The notes: generated by a model not told the origin, from the letters alone. 64,000 nucleotides of DNA from Actinomycetes bacterium (GCA_025356335.1 JANXUF010000050.1:62001-126000), one strand, 5' to 3'. Shown: positions 17,890 through 25,878, counted from the stretch's first letter. Made by a program: numbers and translations.

Positions 17890-17928
17890 GCTCGAGTGTC
17901 ACGGTGACGCTCACGGGCGTCACGACAC
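17890..17928 (-). terminator. Two-part stem-loop after the class II aldolase gene
   Basis: Outer arms CGAGTGTC (17890-17897) and GACACTCG (17921-17928) enclose inner arms GTGACGC and GCGTCAC, with a short loop. It starts 23 bases beyond the aldolase stop on the minus strand and would insulate the EamA gene. Confidence 0.6.
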
Positions 17929-17951
17929 TCGGGTGGACGCGATCGCCGAAA

Positions 17952-18785
17952 CTACTCGAACAGTTCCGGATCGGTGCGGGTGATCTCCTGCCACAGCGGC
18001 TGAAAGCTGAACCAGCCGGCGAAGTGGTAGCCGGTCTGCTCCTGCGTATAGCTCGCCATTTCGCGGGGGATCAGCTTTGGCGTGCCGGCAGCCATCGCCA
18101 GCAATTGAGCCTGGCACGAGCGCTCCATGCTGATGAACCAGAACGCTGCCTCGTCGACGGATTCGCCGACCGTGAACAGGCCGTGGTTCTGGTGGATCGC
18201 CGCCTTACCGGTGGGGAAGTGCGAGGCGAGCTCACGGCCGGCTTCGATCTCGAAGACGACCGCCCCGCCCTGGGCGGTGATGACGGTGTGGTCCTCGTAG
18301 AAGATGCACGAGTCCTGTGTGATCGGGTCGAGCTTGATGCCGAGCGAACTGAACGCCTTGCCGTTCACCGAGTGGGCGTGGGCGGCGGCGACGATGTCAG
18401 GGCGAGCCTCGTGCACGGCGGCATGGATGACGAACGCGGCGCGGTTGACCGGCCGTGTTCCGTAGACGACATCACCGTTGTGGTTGACGAGGATGAGATC
18501 GCTGCTGCGAATGTGGCGGAAGCTCATCCCGAACGGATTCACCCAGAAATGGTCGGGGAACTCCGGGTCGCGGACCGTGATGTGCCCGGCAACACCTTCG
18601 CCGAAGCCGAGACGGCCGAAGATCCGCAGTGCTCCGGCGAGCTTCTCCTTGCGATGCTTTCGTTCCTCTTCGACGGAGGCGAACGTCGGGATGTCGAAGC
18701 TCGTTTCCTTCGGTGTCAGCGGGATGCCGTCGATCGACGGGATGGCGGATGTAGATGCTGTCGCCGGGGCTTCCGTAGCTGTCAT
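17952..18785 (-). CDS. Class II aldolase/adducin family protein
   Basis: A 277-residue zinc-dependent aldolase-fold protein. Zinc ligands are expected in AAAHAHSVNG (HxH) and AIHQNHGLFTVG (His), and the family segment GFGEGVAGHITVRDPE lies near residues 58-73. Family members act on sugar phosphates (fuculose-1-P, ribulose-5-P) or as decarboxylases. This longer variant, with an unstructured N-terminal 30 residues, belongs to the group of unassigned aldolase/adducin-like proteins. The promoter hexamer TAACCT six bases upstream supports ATG 18785. Confidence 0.87.
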   Translation of the reverse strand: MTATEAPATASTSAIPSIDGIPLTPKETSFDIPTFASVEEERKHRKEKLAGALRIFGRLGFGEGVAGHITVRDPEFPDHFWVNPFGMSFRHIRSSDLILVNHNGDVVYGTRPVNRAAFVIHAAVHEARPDIVAAAHAHSVNGKAFSSLGIKLDPITQDSCIFYEDHTVITAQGGAVVFEIEAGRELASHFPTGKAAIHQNHGLFTVGESVDEAAFWFISMERSCQAQLLAMAAGTPKLIPREMASYTQEQTGYHFAGWFSFQPLWQEITRTDPELFE

Positions 18786-18791
18786 ACGTCC

Positions 18792-18797
18792 AGGTTA
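18792..18797 (-). promoter_or_regulatory. -10 element (TAACCT) of the class II aldolase gene
   Basis: TAACCT on the minus strand, six bases before ATG 18785. Forty bases away on the plus strand TACCGT (18833-18838) precedes the divergent protease gene. Confidence 0.4.
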
Positions 18798-18847
18798 GTC
18801 CGGCCCGCTCGCGCAAACTCCGGCTCTGGCGGTACCGTCGTGGCGGC

Positions 18848-20233
18848 ATGATCCGCTTTTCTGCGTTCGGCATCCCGGTCACGATCCAGCCCTGGTTCTT
18901 CCTCGGCCTGTTCATGATCTTCGGGATCTCCGGCGGCCGGCGCGCCGGACTGTTTGCCGCTGTCTTCGTCGGGGTGCTCACGCTGATCCACGAACTCGGT
19001 CATGCGCTGACCGCCCGGCGCTTCGGGGCGACGACGGCGATTCAGCTCAACCTTCTCGTCGGATGGGCGTCCTACAGTGCCGAAAAGCCGCTGAAACGCT
19101 CACAGCAGATCCTCATCAGCGTTGCCGGACCGTTCAGTCAGCTGGCGTTCGGCCTCGGCGGTCTGGCGCTGGTGCATTCGCTCTACAGCGACTCGATCGT
19201 TTCCATCGATCCGGTCAACCACATCGTCTACGCGACGTCACGGTCGGCCTTTCTCGGCGGCGACCTGTGGCGCGGACTCGGCTGGGCAGGCGTCGTCATC
19301 TCCCTCCTGAACCTCTTGCCGCTGTGGCCGTTGGATGGCGGTCACGTGGTGATGCAGGTCGTGCGGCGCTTCCGCTCCGAGCGTCAGGCGCTGCGGTTCA
19401 TGGCGATCTTCAGCCTCTGCGTCGTCGGCATCATCGCCGTCGTCGGCGCGCTGACCGATCACGCCACGATCGGCCAGGATGCGCAGTTCCGGGCGCAGAG
19501 CACCAGTCTCTTCGACCCGTCGCTGACCCGCGCCGTCTGGAGTCAATTCCAGGCGTTCCCGTACTTCGTACTGACCTCGTCGTTGCTGCTGTTGATCTTC
19601 AGCGGGTTCAGCTGCATCCAGACACTGCAGTCGCTGCGCCAGCGTGAGGTTGCGGTTCCAGCAGGCACGTTCGATCTGCAGCGTCTCCGACCGGCCGATC
19701 CGGCGGCTGTCGTCGCCGAGTTGACCGCCTGGACGACTGGGACACCGCCGTTGATGCCACCAGGGTGGGAGGTCTCGCCGTGGCTGAAAGCGCATTTCGC
19801 GCTGGGTGTCGGTGTCGAGACGCGGGTACGCGAGGCGCTTGCCGACATCGCCATGCCGGGGCCGTGGACGTTGCCGGACCCGACAAGACCCGAGTTGGCT
19901 GCGCTGATTCCTTACATACCTCGACCGCTCGACGTCCGCGACAAGCAGCATGCCTTTTCGCTGGCGAGAGTGCTCGGCAATTTCGGCGATCCCTCGGCGT
20001 TTCTCGAACTGTGCACCGGGCTGTATCAGCAGTTCGGCGATCCGGAGATCTTCTACGTCGCGGCCACGCACCTCGCCCGTCGCGGCTTCGACGACGACGC
20101 CGTTTCCTGGCTCCGCCGGGCGATGGTCGAGATCCCCAACCCCGATCGCGCCGGTGCCGACATGGCGTTCACGACGCTGCGGCCGCGGACGGATTTCCAA
20201 CAACTGATCAGCAGCCTGCGCTCCCCCGTCTGA
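18848..20233 (+). CDS. Site-2 protease (M50) family membrane metalloprotease with a long C-terminal domain
   Basis: A 461-residue protein. The N-terminal half is an M50B intramembrane protease: LIHELGHALTARRFG holds the HExxH zinc site near residues 49-53, and NLLPLWPLDGGHV supplies the third ligand (Asp of LDGG). Hydrophobic segments surround both. After a last helix near residues 238-256 comes a soluble half of about 200 residues with TPR-like helical pairs (FSLARVLGNFGDPSAFLELCTGL and ATHLARRGFDDDAVSWLRRA). Such proteases cut transmembrane anti-sigma factors or lipoprotein signals; no sigma factor gene is adjacent. TACCGT nine bases upstream supports ATG 18848. Confidence 0.88.
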   Translation: MIRFSAFGIPVTIQPWFFLGLFMIFGISGGRRAGLFAAVFVGVLTLIHELGHALTARRFGATTAIQLNLLVGWASYSAEKPLKRSQQILISVAGPFSQLAFGLGGLALVHSLYSDSIVSIDPVNHIVYATSRSAFLGGDLWRGLGWAGVVISLLNLLPLWPLDGGHVVMQVVRRFRSERQALRFMAIFSLCVVGIIAVVGALTDHATIGQDAQFRAQSTSLFDPSLTRAVWSQFQAFPYFVLTSSLLLLIFSGFSCIQTLQSLRQREVAVPAGTFDLQRLRPADPAAVVAELTAWTTGTPPLMPPGWEVSPWLKAHFALGVGVETRVREALADIAMPGPWTLPDPTRPELAALIPYIPRPLDVRDKQHAFSLARVLGNFGDPSAFLELCTGLYQQFGDPEIFYVAATHLARRGFDDDAVSWLRRAMVEIPNPDRAGADMAFTTLRPRTDFQQLISSLRSPV

Positions 20234-20287
20234 GCGACCGGTTCGGCCGACGTCAGCAGTCGAAGTCGGTGGCCGTCAGCCGTCGCC

Positions 20288-20321
20288 GTCACCCGTCACC
20301 CGTCACCCGTCACCCGTCACC
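20288..20321. repeat. GTCACCC heptamer repeat, nearly five copies
   Basis: Four perfect GTCACCC units and a partial fifth lie between convergent genes. The array runs into the stop codon (20317-20319) of the kinase-LLM fusion gene, so unit gain or loss could alter its last codons. Confidence 0.85.
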
Positions 20322-21957
20322 GAAAGGCGTCGATGACGTCGCCGAATCGCTCGATCTGCTCCGGGCCCTGCAGATCGGCGAGGCTGACGATCTCCAGTTG
20401 CACGCCGGCCTCCGAGAGGTTCGCCAGCCGGTCGACATGCTGGCCGATGGTTCCGGCGTTCGCCGAGCGGGCGAAGCGTTCTGCGCTCATCGAACGTGGC
20501 CGCCGGCGTTCGATCAGTGACGCAAGCTCGGTCGTCGTGTCGGCAACCAGCACACTCGACAGGTGCGTGACATCGATATCGGCAGGATCGCGCCCGGCAT
20601 CGTCGCAGTGGCGCGCGAGGGCGCCGAGTTTCCGGCGAAGCTCCGGTGCCTCGCCGAACAGGTTGCAGGCATCGGCGTGGCGGGCGACCAGCCGTAGCGT
20701 TCGATGTTCGCCCGATCCACCGAGCAGCAGCGGGATGTGTGCCTGCAGCGGACGGGGATAGCACGTCGTGTCTGGAACGCTGAGTACCGTTCCGGCGAAC
20801 GGCTTGTTCCCGGGGCCCCACATCTGTGGGAGCAGTGCCAGGGCATCCTCGACGAGCGAGTACCGCTCGGCGACCGATGGCAACACCCACCCGTATCCTT
20901 CGTGCTCCTGCTTGAACCATCCGAGGCCGATACCGCAGTTCGCCCGTCCCCCGGACAACACGTCGAGCGTGGCGACGATCTTGCCGAGGTGGGCGACGTT
21001 GCGGTAGGTGATTCCGGTGACCAGCGTGCCCAAGCGGATCGTCGTGGTCCGAGCTGCGAGGAAGGCGAGCGTGGTGTAGCTCTCGAGCATGTCGTCCCAA
21101 GCCCGTCCGACCTGCGGCGGCATACGGAAATGATCCATCACCCAGACACTCTCGAAGCCGCATCGCTCTGCGGTCTGGACGATCCTGCCGAGGCGCTCTC
21201 CGACCTCGGCGGGACCCCCTGCGAAGTCGAAGCGGGAAATCTGCAGCCCGAAGCGCAGTGCCCGCTCGACAGACTTCGCTCCGTTCGGCACCGGGTGGTC
21301 GAGGGGTGCTGGGGCCGTTCGAATCATGCCAGCCGGCACGAGTGTCGCCGCCGGACCGTTGTCCGATTGCGCTGCCGGTAGCACGACCGGCGCGTCCGCG
21401 GGCGCCAAACCAGCGGCTGTTGCCGCTCTACGCTCTGGCCCGTCGTGCGGTGGATCCTGTGGTCCGTCGTGCGGTGGGTCCTGCGGCGGCACCAGGAGAT
21501 GGACGGCTTCGAAACCCTCCGTCAGCAGTGTCGCCGGAATGTTCTGCCACGTCGCCAGCTGATCGGTGACGACCTTGTCGGGAACACGTTTGGTCCGTGA
21601 GCGGTTCCGCCTGCGGACCCTCGCCGGGTCGATTTCGATCGCCACGGCGACACACGGAAGTGCAGCGTGAGCGGCCATCGCCCGGTACGCCTGGCGCCGC
21701 TTCGGATCGAGGCCGAGCGTGTCGATGACGGTCGTCAGCTTCCGGGCGAGTCGTCGTTCGACCACCTCGTCGAGGATCGCAAAGGCATCCTTCGAAGCCG
21801 CCTGGTCGCCCTCGCCCTCTCCGACGAGCGCCCGGATCGCGTCACTGGAGACGATGTGGCTCGCCTCGAAGTTGCGAGCAGCCCACGTCGACTTGCCGGA
21901 GCCTGCGACTCCGACCAACACGACGAGGCACGGCGAAGGCAACGTGATCGTCGTCAC
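20317..21957 (-). CDS. P-loop kinase fused to an F420-dependent LLM oxidoreductase
   Basis: A 546-residue two-domain protein. Residues 10-165 are a P-loop kinase of the polynucleotide-kinase or Zeta-toxin-like type: Walker A GVAGSGKST at 16-24, SSDAIRALVGE after it, TVIDTLGLDP and an Arg-rich lid (RVRRRNRSRTKR). A Pro/Asp/His-rich linker with an octapeptide repeat (QDPPHDGP) and an Ala/Pro stretch spans about 165-225. Residues 225-546 form an LLM flavin/F420 barrel: FGLQISRFDFAGGP, GFESVWVMDHF, LGTLVTGITYRNVAHL and LSGGRANCGIGLGWF. GTG 21957 is the start because it overlaps the MerR stop by four bases. The kinase substrate is unknown; joint action on one metabolite, with phosphorylation followed or preceded by F420 redox chemistry, is inference. 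Confidence 0.85.
   Translation of the reverse strand: MTTITLPSPCLVVLVGVAGSGKSTWAARNFEASHIVSSDAIRALVGEGEGDQAASKDAFAILDEVVERRLARKLTTVIDTLGLDPKRRQAYRAMAAHAALPCVAVAIEIDPARVRRRNRSRTKRVPDKVVTDQLATWQNIPATLLTEGFEAVHLLVPPQDPPHDGPQDPPHDGPERRAATAAGLAPADAPVVLPAAQSDNGPAATLVPAGMIRTAPAPLDHPVPNGAKSVERALRFGLQISRFDFAGGPAEVGERLGRIVQTAERCGFESVWVMDHFRMPPQVGRAWDDMLESYTTLAFLAARTTTIRLGTLVTGITYRNVAHLGKIVATLDVLSGGRANCGIGLGWFKQEHEGYGWVLPSVAERYSLVEDALALLPQMWGPGNKPFAGTVLSVPDTTCYPRPLQAHIPLLLGGSGEHRTLRLVARHADACNLFGEAPELRRKLGALARHCDDAGRDPADIDVTHLSSVLVADTTTELASLIERRRPRSMSAERFARSANAGTIGQHVDRLANLSEAGVQLEIVSLADLQGPEQIERFGDVIDAFR
21437..21484 (-). repeat. In-frame 24-bp tandem repeat in the kinase-LLM linker
   Basis: Two 24-base units (21437-21460 and 21461-21484) differ at three positions. 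On the coding strand they give QDPPHDGP twice, at the interdomain linker. Confidence 0.8.
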
Positions 21958-22634
21958 GCGCTGACCGATCGCCGGCGACCGAAACGCTGGTAGCTCTGAT
22001 GCTCGAGGGCGAGGCGGCGAATTGCTCCATAGGCCTGCTCGAATGCCACCGTCCCGATGATGGCCTGTTCCATCAATGACGACCTGTCCTGCTGTGGATC
22101 GAGGTAGCCGACTTCCAACCCGGCCTGTTCGAGTGCGTAGTCGGCGAGGCCATCGAACAGGGAGGCCGAGTGGCCCCAGCCGAACTGCTGAAGCGCAGCG
22201 AGCGTCTCGGCCAGTTCCGTCCTCGCGGCAGCATCTGGTCTGACCTTCCAGCGGCGCCTCCGTAGCCAGCGATCGACCTCGAGCTGCGCATCGGTACACG
22301 GAGTTGGCGAGTTCGATCCCGTCGGTGTCGAACCCAACTCCGGCGCCGGTGTCGGCGTCGCCGGGCTGAGGGCATCCTGGGCGACACCGAAGGCGTCATG
22401 GATCGAAACCGATGCGTCATCCACTGCCGCCAACGTCTGCACGACACTGGCGATCGACAGCCCACCGACTTCGATCAAGGCACGGATCAGACGGAGTCGT
22501 CTGACGTGTTCGTCGTCGTAGTCTGCCCGATTCGGTGCGAGCGTCAGGCCAGGGTGCAGGAGGCCCTCGCGTAGGTAGTACTTGATCGTCGCAACGGCGA
22601 CGCCGCTTCGCTCGCTCAATTCGGAAATCCTCAT
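21954..22634 (-). CDS. MerR-family transcriptional regulator
   Basis: A 226-residue regulator. The N-terminal winged helix-turn-helix MRISELSERSGVAVATIKYYLREGLLHPG is a textbook MerR DNA-binding domain, followed by a linking helix to about residue 70. A Pro/Thr/Ser-rich linker (ATPTPAPELGSTPTG) precedes a C-terminal helical effector domain of about 100 residues without metal-binding cysteines, so the inducer is probably an organic molecule. GGAG lies at proper spacing before ATG. The stop overlaps the kinase-LLM gene by four bases. Dyads between this gene and the divergent DUF4188 gene are the likely operators. Confidence 0.9.
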   Translation of the reverse strand: MRISELSERSGVAVATIKYYLREGLLHPGLTLAPNRADYDDEHVRRLRLIRALIEVGGLSIASVVQTLAAVDDASVSIHDAFGVAQDALSPATPTPAPELGSTPTGSNSPTPCTDAQLEVDRWLRRRRWKVRPDAAARTELAETLAALQQFGWGHSASLFDGLADYALEQAGLEVGYLDPQQDRSSLMEQAIIGTVAFEQAYGAIRRLALEHQSYQRFGRRRSVSA

Positions 22635-22662
22635 CGACTACTCCGTCGCTGCTTGACTCGTG

Positions 22663-22687
22663 TAGTGGATAGTTATACTATCCACTA
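22663..22687. promoter_or_regulatory. Operator 1: 11-bp-arm palindrome between merR-type gene and DUF4188 gene
   Basis: TAGTGGATAGT and ACTATCCACTA are perfect complements around TAT. On the plus strand TTGACT (22653-22658) and TACTAT (22676-22681) are spaced by 17 bases, so the dyad covers the -10 region of a sigma-70-like promoter toward DUF4188. Confidence 0.75.
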
Positions 22688-22691
22688 ACTA

Positions 22692-22706
22692 GATAGTTTC
22701 ACTATC
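22692..22706. promoter_or_regulatory. Operator 2: second dyad GATAGT-TTC-ACTATC
   Basis: It repeats the central GATAGT-N3-ACTATC of operator 1, with centres 24 bases apart, a little over two helical turns. This fits cooperative binding by one regulator, presumably the adjacent MerR-family protein. Confidence 0.7.
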
Positions 22707-22736
22707 CATGACCGACGAGCCAGATCGAGGGAATTC

Positions 22737-23222
22737 ATGAGCAAGGTTGAAGCGGGCAGGTACACGGCGACGATCGAAGGCGACTTCGTCGTGTTCATCA
22801 TCGGTGCGCGTGTCAACAAGCTGCGCAAGGTCCGCAAATGGATGCCCGTCGCCAAGGCGATGGGCCCGATGGTGAAGGAACTGTACGAGCACCCGGAATC
22901 CGGCTTCCTCGGTGCCCGCACGATGGTCGCCGGCCGGACCGTCAACCTCATCCAGTATTGGAGGTCGGTCGAGGATCTGCAGGCGTTCGCCAAGAATCCG
23001 AGTGGTCTGCATTTCCCGGCGTGGCGGGCGTTCAACGACAAGGTCGGCTCGAGCGGCGATGTCGGCGTCTACCACGAGACCTACAAGGTCGCATCACATG
23101 ACTACGAGACGATCTACGCGAACATGCCGGTGATGGGCCTCGGAGCGGCCCGCGGGGCCGATCACCGCAAGATCGGCGCCAGCAGCGAAACCGCTGCCGC
23201 TCGCCTCCGGGTCGACCGCTGA
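22737..23222 (+). CDS. DUF4188 family protein
   Basis: A 161-residue soluble protein of the DUF4188 family, whose fold resembles dimeric alpha-beta barrel heme or antibiotic monooxygenases. Family-like motifs are GRYTATIEGDFVVFIIGARVN, HPESGFLGARTMVAGRTVNLIQYWRS, and FPAWRAFNDKVG with GVYHETYKV. Related proteins include aldoxime-dehydratase-like and haem-binding members, but no haem ligand can be fixed here. GAGG six bases before ATG is a good ribosome site. It is divergent from the MerR-type regulator and downstream of both operators, so it is likely the main regulated gene. Confidence 0.85.
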   Translation: MSKVEAGRYTATIEGDFVVFIIGARVNKLRKVRKWMPVAKAMGPMVKELYEHPESGFLGARTMVAGRTVNLIQYWRSVEDLQAFAKNPSGLHFPAWRAFNDKVGSSGDVGVYHETYKVASHDYETIYANMPVMGLGAARGADHRKIGASSETAAARLRVDR

Positions 23223-23305
23223 CTGACCCCAACGGTCACGGGAGCTTCGAGTCTCGACCGGGCTGGGCGACCGATCGAGGGTCGTAACAGGGGCGTACTG
23301 GGTGG

Positions 23306-23866
23306 CTACTCGATCGTCGTGATGATGACCGGCGGTCGCTCGACAGCCGGCATCTCGCCGATCGAGTAGCCGAGGTAGATCAGGCCGAGAATTTTGGTGT
23401 CCTTCTCGAATCCGCACAGTGCGGTAGCGGTCGGTGCAGCGAGTATCGGCGGACTGCCCCAGAACGAGCCGAGCCCAGCTGCCGTCGCCCCGAGGAGGAT
23501 GTGCTCGATACCAGCGGCGACCGCATAGGCATTTTCGGCGTCGAGCGTTTCGTCGAAATCACGAGCGCTGCCGACGGCGACAATTGCCCCCGCCCTGGCG
23601 TACTTGCCCTTCGTTTTCATCACCTTCGGATGCCGCGGATCGGCCCCGGCGGCCACCAGGTCGTCGAAGTAGGCCTCACCGATCCTGTTGCGTCCAGCGC
23701 CGGTGAAGTTGGCGAAGCGCCACGGCCAGGTCTTCTTGTGATTCGGTGCCCACGTCGCCAGCTCGCACAACTCGGCGACAAACGCAGCCGGCACCGGCCG
23801 TTCGGCGTCCAGCAGCAACGACGTTCTGCGAGTCTTGACGAGCGTGGCGAAGCCCTCGAAATCCAT
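23306..23866 (-). CDS. Nitroreductase family protein
   Basis: A 186-residue FMN-dependent nitroreductase-fold protein, close in length to the minimal YdjA-like forms. The FMN contact region TRRTSLLLDAERPVP and APNHKKTWPWRFANFTG near the N terminus, and GLGSFWGSPPIL later, are characteristic. Short members reduce nitro compounds, quinones or unknown substrates as homodimers. The final codons ATC GAG TAG are the same nine bases that open repeat family C, an overlap worth noting. TACGTT six bases upstream supports ATG 23866. Confidence 0.88.
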   Translation of the reverse strand: MDFEGFATLVKTRRTSLLLDAERPVPAAFVAELCELATWAPNHKKTWPWRFANFTGAGRNRIGEAYFDDLVAAGADPRHPKVMKTKGKYARAGAIVAVGSARDFDETLDAENAYAVAAGIEHILLGATAAGLGSFWGSPPILAAPTATALCGFEKDTKILGLIYLGYSIGEMPAVERPPVIITTIE

Positions 23867-23872
23867 CCCTGC

Positions 23873-23878
23873 AACGTA
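23873..23878 (-). promoter_or_regulatory. -10 element (TACGTT) of the nitroreductase gene
   Basis: TACGTT on the minus strand ends six bases before ATG 23866. Confidence 0.4.
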
Positions 23879-23922
23879 TCTGCCACTTCCTCGGCCTGGG
23901 ACTCAGTTCCTCGGCCCGTTTG

Positions 23923-23938
23923 CCGCCAACTGTGGCGG
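23923..23938 (-). terminator. Hairpin CCGCCA-ACTG-TGGCGG after the HpcH/HpaI gene
   Basis: Six-base-pair stem with a four-base loop, 36 bases beyond the aldolase stop on the minus strand and ahead of the nitroreductase promoter. No T-run. Confidence 0.45.
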
Positions 23939-23974
23939 GTAGGTGGACTCAGTTCGGTGAGCGAGGCAGGAGGA

Positions 23975-24760
23975 TCAGTACATGACGCCGCCGGGTTGGG
24001 AGTTGCCGACGATGCCGTCGCGAGCCTCCTGCAGCTCGGATGCCAGGCGGGTGCGCATCGCCAGCAGGTCGCTGGTGACGGTGATCATGCGGAAACCCTG
24101 ATGACGACGGAGGGGGGTGAGCGCCCCCGTCGAGTGGATGCCGGCGATGACCCCCGCCTTGTTGCAGGCGGCGACGATCGTCAGCAACGCCTCGGTGAAC
24201 GCCGGTTCGTCGTCGTTGTTCCCCGGTGGAAGTCCGAGGCTGATCGACAGGTCGGCCGGTCCGACGTAGATGGCGTCGATGCCGGGGACCGAGAGGATCT
24301 CGTCGATGTGCTCGACGGCCTGCACCGTCTCGATCATCGGAATGACAGCGACCGAGTCGCGGGCCGTGGCGTAGTAGCCGCTGTCGCGGGTCAACGCCAT
24401 GATCGGGCCGAAGCTCCTGGCACCGAGCGGCGGGTAGTGGCAGGAACGTACGACCGCTTCCGCCTCGGCGACGGAGTTGACCATCGGCACGACGACGCCT
24501 GTTGCCCCGGCGTCGAGCATCTTGCCGATGATGCCCTGCTCGTTCCACGGAACCCGAGCGATCGGCGTGCCCCCTGCGAGCAGAATCGCCTGGATCATCC
24601 CCACGGTTGCCTGGTAGTCGTTGGCGCCGTGCTGCATGTCGATACAGGCGAAGTCGAAGTCGACCGTCGCTGCGGTCTCGGCGACGACGGAACTCGGCGA
24701 CGACAGCCAGACGCCGAGGGTTTCCTCGCCGGCATCCCAACGTTGACGAAGTGTGCTCAT
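23975..24760 (-). CDS. HpcH/HpaI family aldolase
   Basis: A 261-residue class II (metal-dependent) pyruvate aldolase, of the kind that cleaves 4-hydroxy-2-oxo acids. VDFDFACIDMQHG carries the general-base region, TPIARVPWNEQGIIGKMLDAGATGVVVPMV the phosphate or pyruvate-binding Arg, and MIETVQAVEHID plus IYVGPADLSISLG the metal-ligand Glu and Asp. ATG 24760 follows a GAAAGG ribosome site. The upstream gene on the same strand encodes a 2-hydroxyacid dehydrogenase 81 bases away, and the pair may handle a hydroxy-oxo acid in series. Confidence 0.9.
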   Translation of the reverse strand: MSTLRQRWDAGEETLGVWLSSPSSVVAETAATVDFDFACIDMQHGANDYQATVGMIQAILLAGGTPIARVPWNEQGIIGKMLDAGATGVVVPMVNSVAEAEAVVRSCHYPPLGARSFGPIMALTRDSGYYATARDSVAVIPMIETVQAVEHIDEILSVPGIDAIYVGPADLSISLGLPPGNNDDEPAFTEALLTIVAACNKAGVIAGIHSTGALTPLRRHQGFRMITVTSDLLAMRTRLASELQEARDGIVGNSQPGGVMY

Positions 24761-24841
24761 ACTGCGGCCTTTCAACAAGTGACGGTCATGTGGTTGGCGA
24801 TGATCCGACCCGGTAGTGACTCGGTGGCATCTCGGTAGTGA

Positions 24842-25759
24842 CTAGTGGGTGACGATGCTCGCCGGCTGTCCGGTGAGCACGGCGATGGCGTTGTCGATCG
24901 CCTGCCGGTACAGGCGTTCGCGCCCGGCAACGGTTGCCGAAGCGACGTGCGGGGTGACGATGACGTTCGGGTGTTCGAGCAGCGGATGACCGGCGGGAAG
25001 CGGTTCGGGTTCGGTGACATCGAGGCCTGCTGCGGCAAGGTGACCTGAGTCGAGTGCTGCGAGCAGCGCGTCCTGGTCGACGAGTCCGCCGCGTGCGCAG
25101 TTGATCAGACGGGCACCGGGTTTCATCATCGCCAGCGTGTCGGGATTGATCATGTGGCGTGTCTCTGGCATCGACGGAGCGTGCAGCGAGACGACGTCTG
25201 ATGCACCGAACAGCTCCGCCATCGACACCATCTGCACTCCGGGGATCGGCGAAGACGTCAGGTATGGATCGTGGGCGACGACATTCATGCCCAATCCCTG
25301 AGCTGCCACGGCGACGCGAGTGGCAATGCGCCCCATCCCGATCAGTCCGAGCGTGCAGCCGTCCAGTTCGAGCGCCGTCCCGACCGGACTGCCCGCCAAC
25401 CCGGCGCGCGCCCTGACCTGCAGATCCGGCAGCTGCTTGGCGACGGCGAGCATCAACATGATCGTGTGCTCAGCGGTCGAGACGGTCGGCGCGAGCGGGG
25501 TGTTGCACACCACGATCCCGGCAGCGGTCGCATCAGCGACACTGACATTGTCATATCCGACGCCGACGCGTGAGATGACCTTCAGTCGCCGCCCGAGCGC
25601 GAACGCCGCCGCATTCCACGGTCGAGTCGCCCCGGCGACGACGGCGTCAGCGGCCGGCAGGTCGACGTCGTCTGGTCCGCTGACGACCGCACGACCATCG
25701 ATGAGATGGCTGTACTCCGCCGGGAAGTCACGATCGAAGAAGAGAATCGGCACGCTCAC
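24842..25759 (-). CDS. D-2-hydroxyacid dehydrogenase (phosphoglycerate dehydrogenase-like)
   Basis: A 305-residue NAD-dependent dehydrogenase. The Rossmann motif is GLIGMGRIATRVA; substrate and catalytic residues lie in INCARGGLVDQDALL (Arg), EPEPLPAGHPLLEHPNV (Glu) and VTPHVASATV (His). It has no C-terminal ACT or regulatory domain, so it is probably not the serine-pathway SerA but a relative acting on another 2-hydroxy acid or glyoxylate. The start is GTG at 25759. It likely shares a transcript with the HpcH/HpaI gene downstream. Confidence 0.87.
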   Translation of the reverse strand: MSVPILFFDRDFPAEYSHLIDGRAVVSGPDDVDLPAADAVVAGATRPWNAAAFALGRRLKVISRVGVGYDNVSVADATAAGIVVCNTPLAPTVSTAEHTIMLMLAVAKQLPDLQVRARAGLAGSPVGTALELDGCTLGLIGMGRIATRVAVAAQGLGMNVVAHDPYLTSSPIPGVQMVSMAELFGASDVVSLHAPSMPETRHMINPDTLAMMKPGARLINCARGGLVDQDALLAALDSGHLAAAGLDVTEPEPLPAGHPLLEHPNVIVTPHVASATVAGRERLYRQAIDNAIAVLTGQPASIVTH

Positions 25760-25878
25760 GGGCTATTCCAGTTCATAGCGGCGACTGTACGACGAACAGC
25801 CCCTCCGACGAACAGTCAAGCGCCGCGCGGTGGCTCGTCCAGCGCCTGGTCGGCGCCGATCGAGTAGTTCGCTCCGAG

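Noticed and set aside
22308..22325. GAGTTCGATCCC-type motif resembling a tRNA T-arm
   Set aside because: It lies in the Pro/Ser-rich linker coding region of the MerR gene and no cloverleaf can be drawn around it.
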